A stretch of 31,705 nt of DNA from Candidatus Pelagibacterales bacterium (GTDB taxonomy: Bacteria; Pseudomonadota; Alphaproteobacteria; TMED109), in assembly GCA_002732015.1 (NCBI GenBank), contig PCCU01000072.1, positions 1 to 31,705 on the forward strand. The letters are read 5' to 3'. Of this stretch, positions 30,811 to 31,705 are shown piece after piece. A program made the position numbers and the translations under genes. Below the pieces are notes generated by a model, which did not search any database, was not told the DNA's origin, and saw nothing but the letters and a program-made list of their open reading frames with translations. Positions within the stretch are counted from its first letter, which is position 1. The number at the start of each line of letters is the position of its first letter.

Positions 30811-31565
30811 TATTATTCAATTTTCCAATTAAAATTATTAAAAGTTTAATAATTTTAGCTTGTTTATTAATAGTCTCATTTTCTTCTTTATCTGATGATA
30901 ATTTGGACCAAGCTAGAAAACTCTTTATTGATGGTAAATATAAAAATGCTATGAAAGAAGCTTCTAAATATGACTCTGCTGAAGCTAAAATTCTAGAATC
31001 TAGGATTTTGTCTATATATGCACATTTTTATCTAAAAGATAAAAATGCTGAAGAAAACTTTCTTAAATCTTATGAAATTGCTAAAAGTGCCATTAAAATA
31101 GAACCTAATAATGATAATGCATATGTTGAAGCAGCACATTCATTAGGTAGATATGGGCAAAAGATAGGAATAATGGCCGCTATTACTAAAGGAATTGCAG
31201 ATAGAGTGAAAAGGTATTTAGATAAGGCACTAGAAATAAACTCAAATAATATTTTAGCCAATTTATCTAAAGGAATTTGGCATGCTGAAATAATTAATCA
31301 AGCAGGAAAAACCGTAGCAAAAGCAGTTTATGGTGCAAGAGTTAATAGTGCAATAATACACTTTGAAAAGGTTAAAAGTCACCAAAACTCTAATGAAATT
31401 GGTGTTTTATATGAATTAGCTTATGGATATTCATTGCTAAATGAAGATATATATTTAAATCAGGCGAAAATTTTAGTTGAAGAACTAATTGAAATAGAGC
31501 CCTTCTCAGATATGGATAAATTATATATAAAAAAAGGTTTGCTGCTTTTAGAAATATTACCTTAA
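30789..31565 (+). CDS. Exported TPR-repeat protein
   Basis: 258 aa with a signal peptide (about 14-35: IKIIKSLIILACLLIVSFSSLSDD). Several TPR-like helical pairs follow: LDQARKLFIDGKYKNAMKEASK (about 38-60), FLKSYEIAKSAIKIEPNNDNAYVEAAHSLGRYG (about 87-120), VKRYLDKALEINSNNILANLSKGIWHAE (about 138-166), and a final LNQAKILVEELIEIEPFS. The GTG at 30789 overlaps the preceding membrane-protein gene by 22 bases; no better start precedes the signal peptide. Likely periplasmic scaffold or binding protein, third gene of the sigma-54 operon. No specific family recognised. Confidence 0.72.
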   Translation: MANFSNIVLFNFPIKIIKSLIILACLLIVSFSSLSDDNLDQARKLFIDGKYKNAMKEASKYDSAEAKILESRILSIYAHFYLKDKNAEENFLKSYEIAKSAIKIEPNNDNAYVEAAHSLGRYGQKIGIMAAITKGIADRVKRYLDKALEINSNNILANLSKGIWHAEIINQAGKTVAKAVYGARVNSAIIHFEKVKSHQNSNEIGVLYELAYGYSLLNEDIYLNQAKILVEELIEIEPFSDMDKLYIKKGLLLLEILP

Positions 31566-31705
31566 ATTAAACTTTTTTTTTTAAAACCGTTTTTATATAT
31601 ATGCTACAAAACTACTCTATAAAAAGCGAAGCTTGTATACTTAGTAGTTCTAAGAGAACTAAGTTATATAAAAAAAATGAAATTATTTATAGAGAAAATG
31701 ATAGA
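31566..31705 (+). other. Right-end noncoding stretch with small stem-loop and possible start of a further gene
   Basis: After the TPR gene there is a run of eleven T (31571-31581) without a clear stem in front of it. At 31646-31660 AGTTCT-AAG-AGAACT forms a short stem inside a wider imperfect ACTTAG...CTAAGT repeat. An ATG at 31678 opens a frame (MKLFIEKMI) that runs off the window; no ribosome site is visible, so it may or may not be a gene. Confidence 0.3.

Noticed and set aside
31678..31705. Start of a further plus-strand gene (MKLFIEKMI).
   Set aside because: Only nine codons before the window ends and no ribosome site, so it cannot be supported as a gene.

Overview
The window is AT-rich (I estimate roughly 30% GC by eye), densely packed and entirely bacterial. 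It most resembles a streamlined, probably marine, alphaproteobacterium. The indications are a SAM-II riboswitch in front of metY (a class found mainly in Alphaproteobacteria), a short single-domain QueF, an ScfR/PrpR-type acyl-CoA regulator, a bactofilin/M23 pair and very short intergenic gaps. The assignment is an inference; there is no rRNA, tRNA or other phylogenetic marker in the window. I see no IS element, prophage, integrase or CRISPR array.

Layout. (1) 18-1590, plus: a thiolase-like protein and its DUF35 partner. (2) 5696-1587, minus: a tight run queF, gmhA, a PNPOx-fold flavoprotein, a PaaG-like enoyl-CoA hydratase/isomerase, a LinB-like haloalkane dehalogenase and a Sel1-like exported protein. 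(3) 5781-7975, plus: an exported superoxide-reductase-like protein, a DUF3108 protein and a quinone oxidoreductase. (4) 7972-11164: an exported acetamidase/formamidase and a half-length TAXI-like protein, divergent from an orphan branched-chain/amide-type substrate-binding protein. (5) 11198-16776: envelope genes (bactofilin, M23 endopeptidase, sugar epimerase, LPS-type glycosyltransferase), then Fe-alcohol dehydrogenase and MsrA. (6) 16819-25360: a DHA2 MFS exporter converging on a minus-strand run ScfR-like regulator, GST, photolyase, short SbmA-like transporter and MMPL exporter, which looks like a stress/export cluster. (7) 25361-28922: a repeat-rich control region, a PsiE protein, several tiny or damaged reading frames, an EamA transporter and a histone-deacetylase-family enzyme. 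(8) 28939-31565, plus: a promoter and SAM-II riboswitch controlling metY, a strong terminator, then a consensus sigma-54 promoter in front of three small genes (50-aa TPR unit, 57-aa two-helix membrane protein, exported TPR protein).

The most interesting parts are the right-hand end (the metY riboswitch with a possible downstream switch helix, and the sigma-54-driven small-gene operon), the superoxide-reductase-like exported protein, the spaced AGTTTACTA-type boxes upstream of the ScfR-like regulator, and tiny genes that ordinary gene callers would miss, such as a 27-aa membrane peptide that exactly fills the gap between two genes. Four of the seven convergent gene pairs share the same 4-base stop-codon overlap, TTA(A/G).
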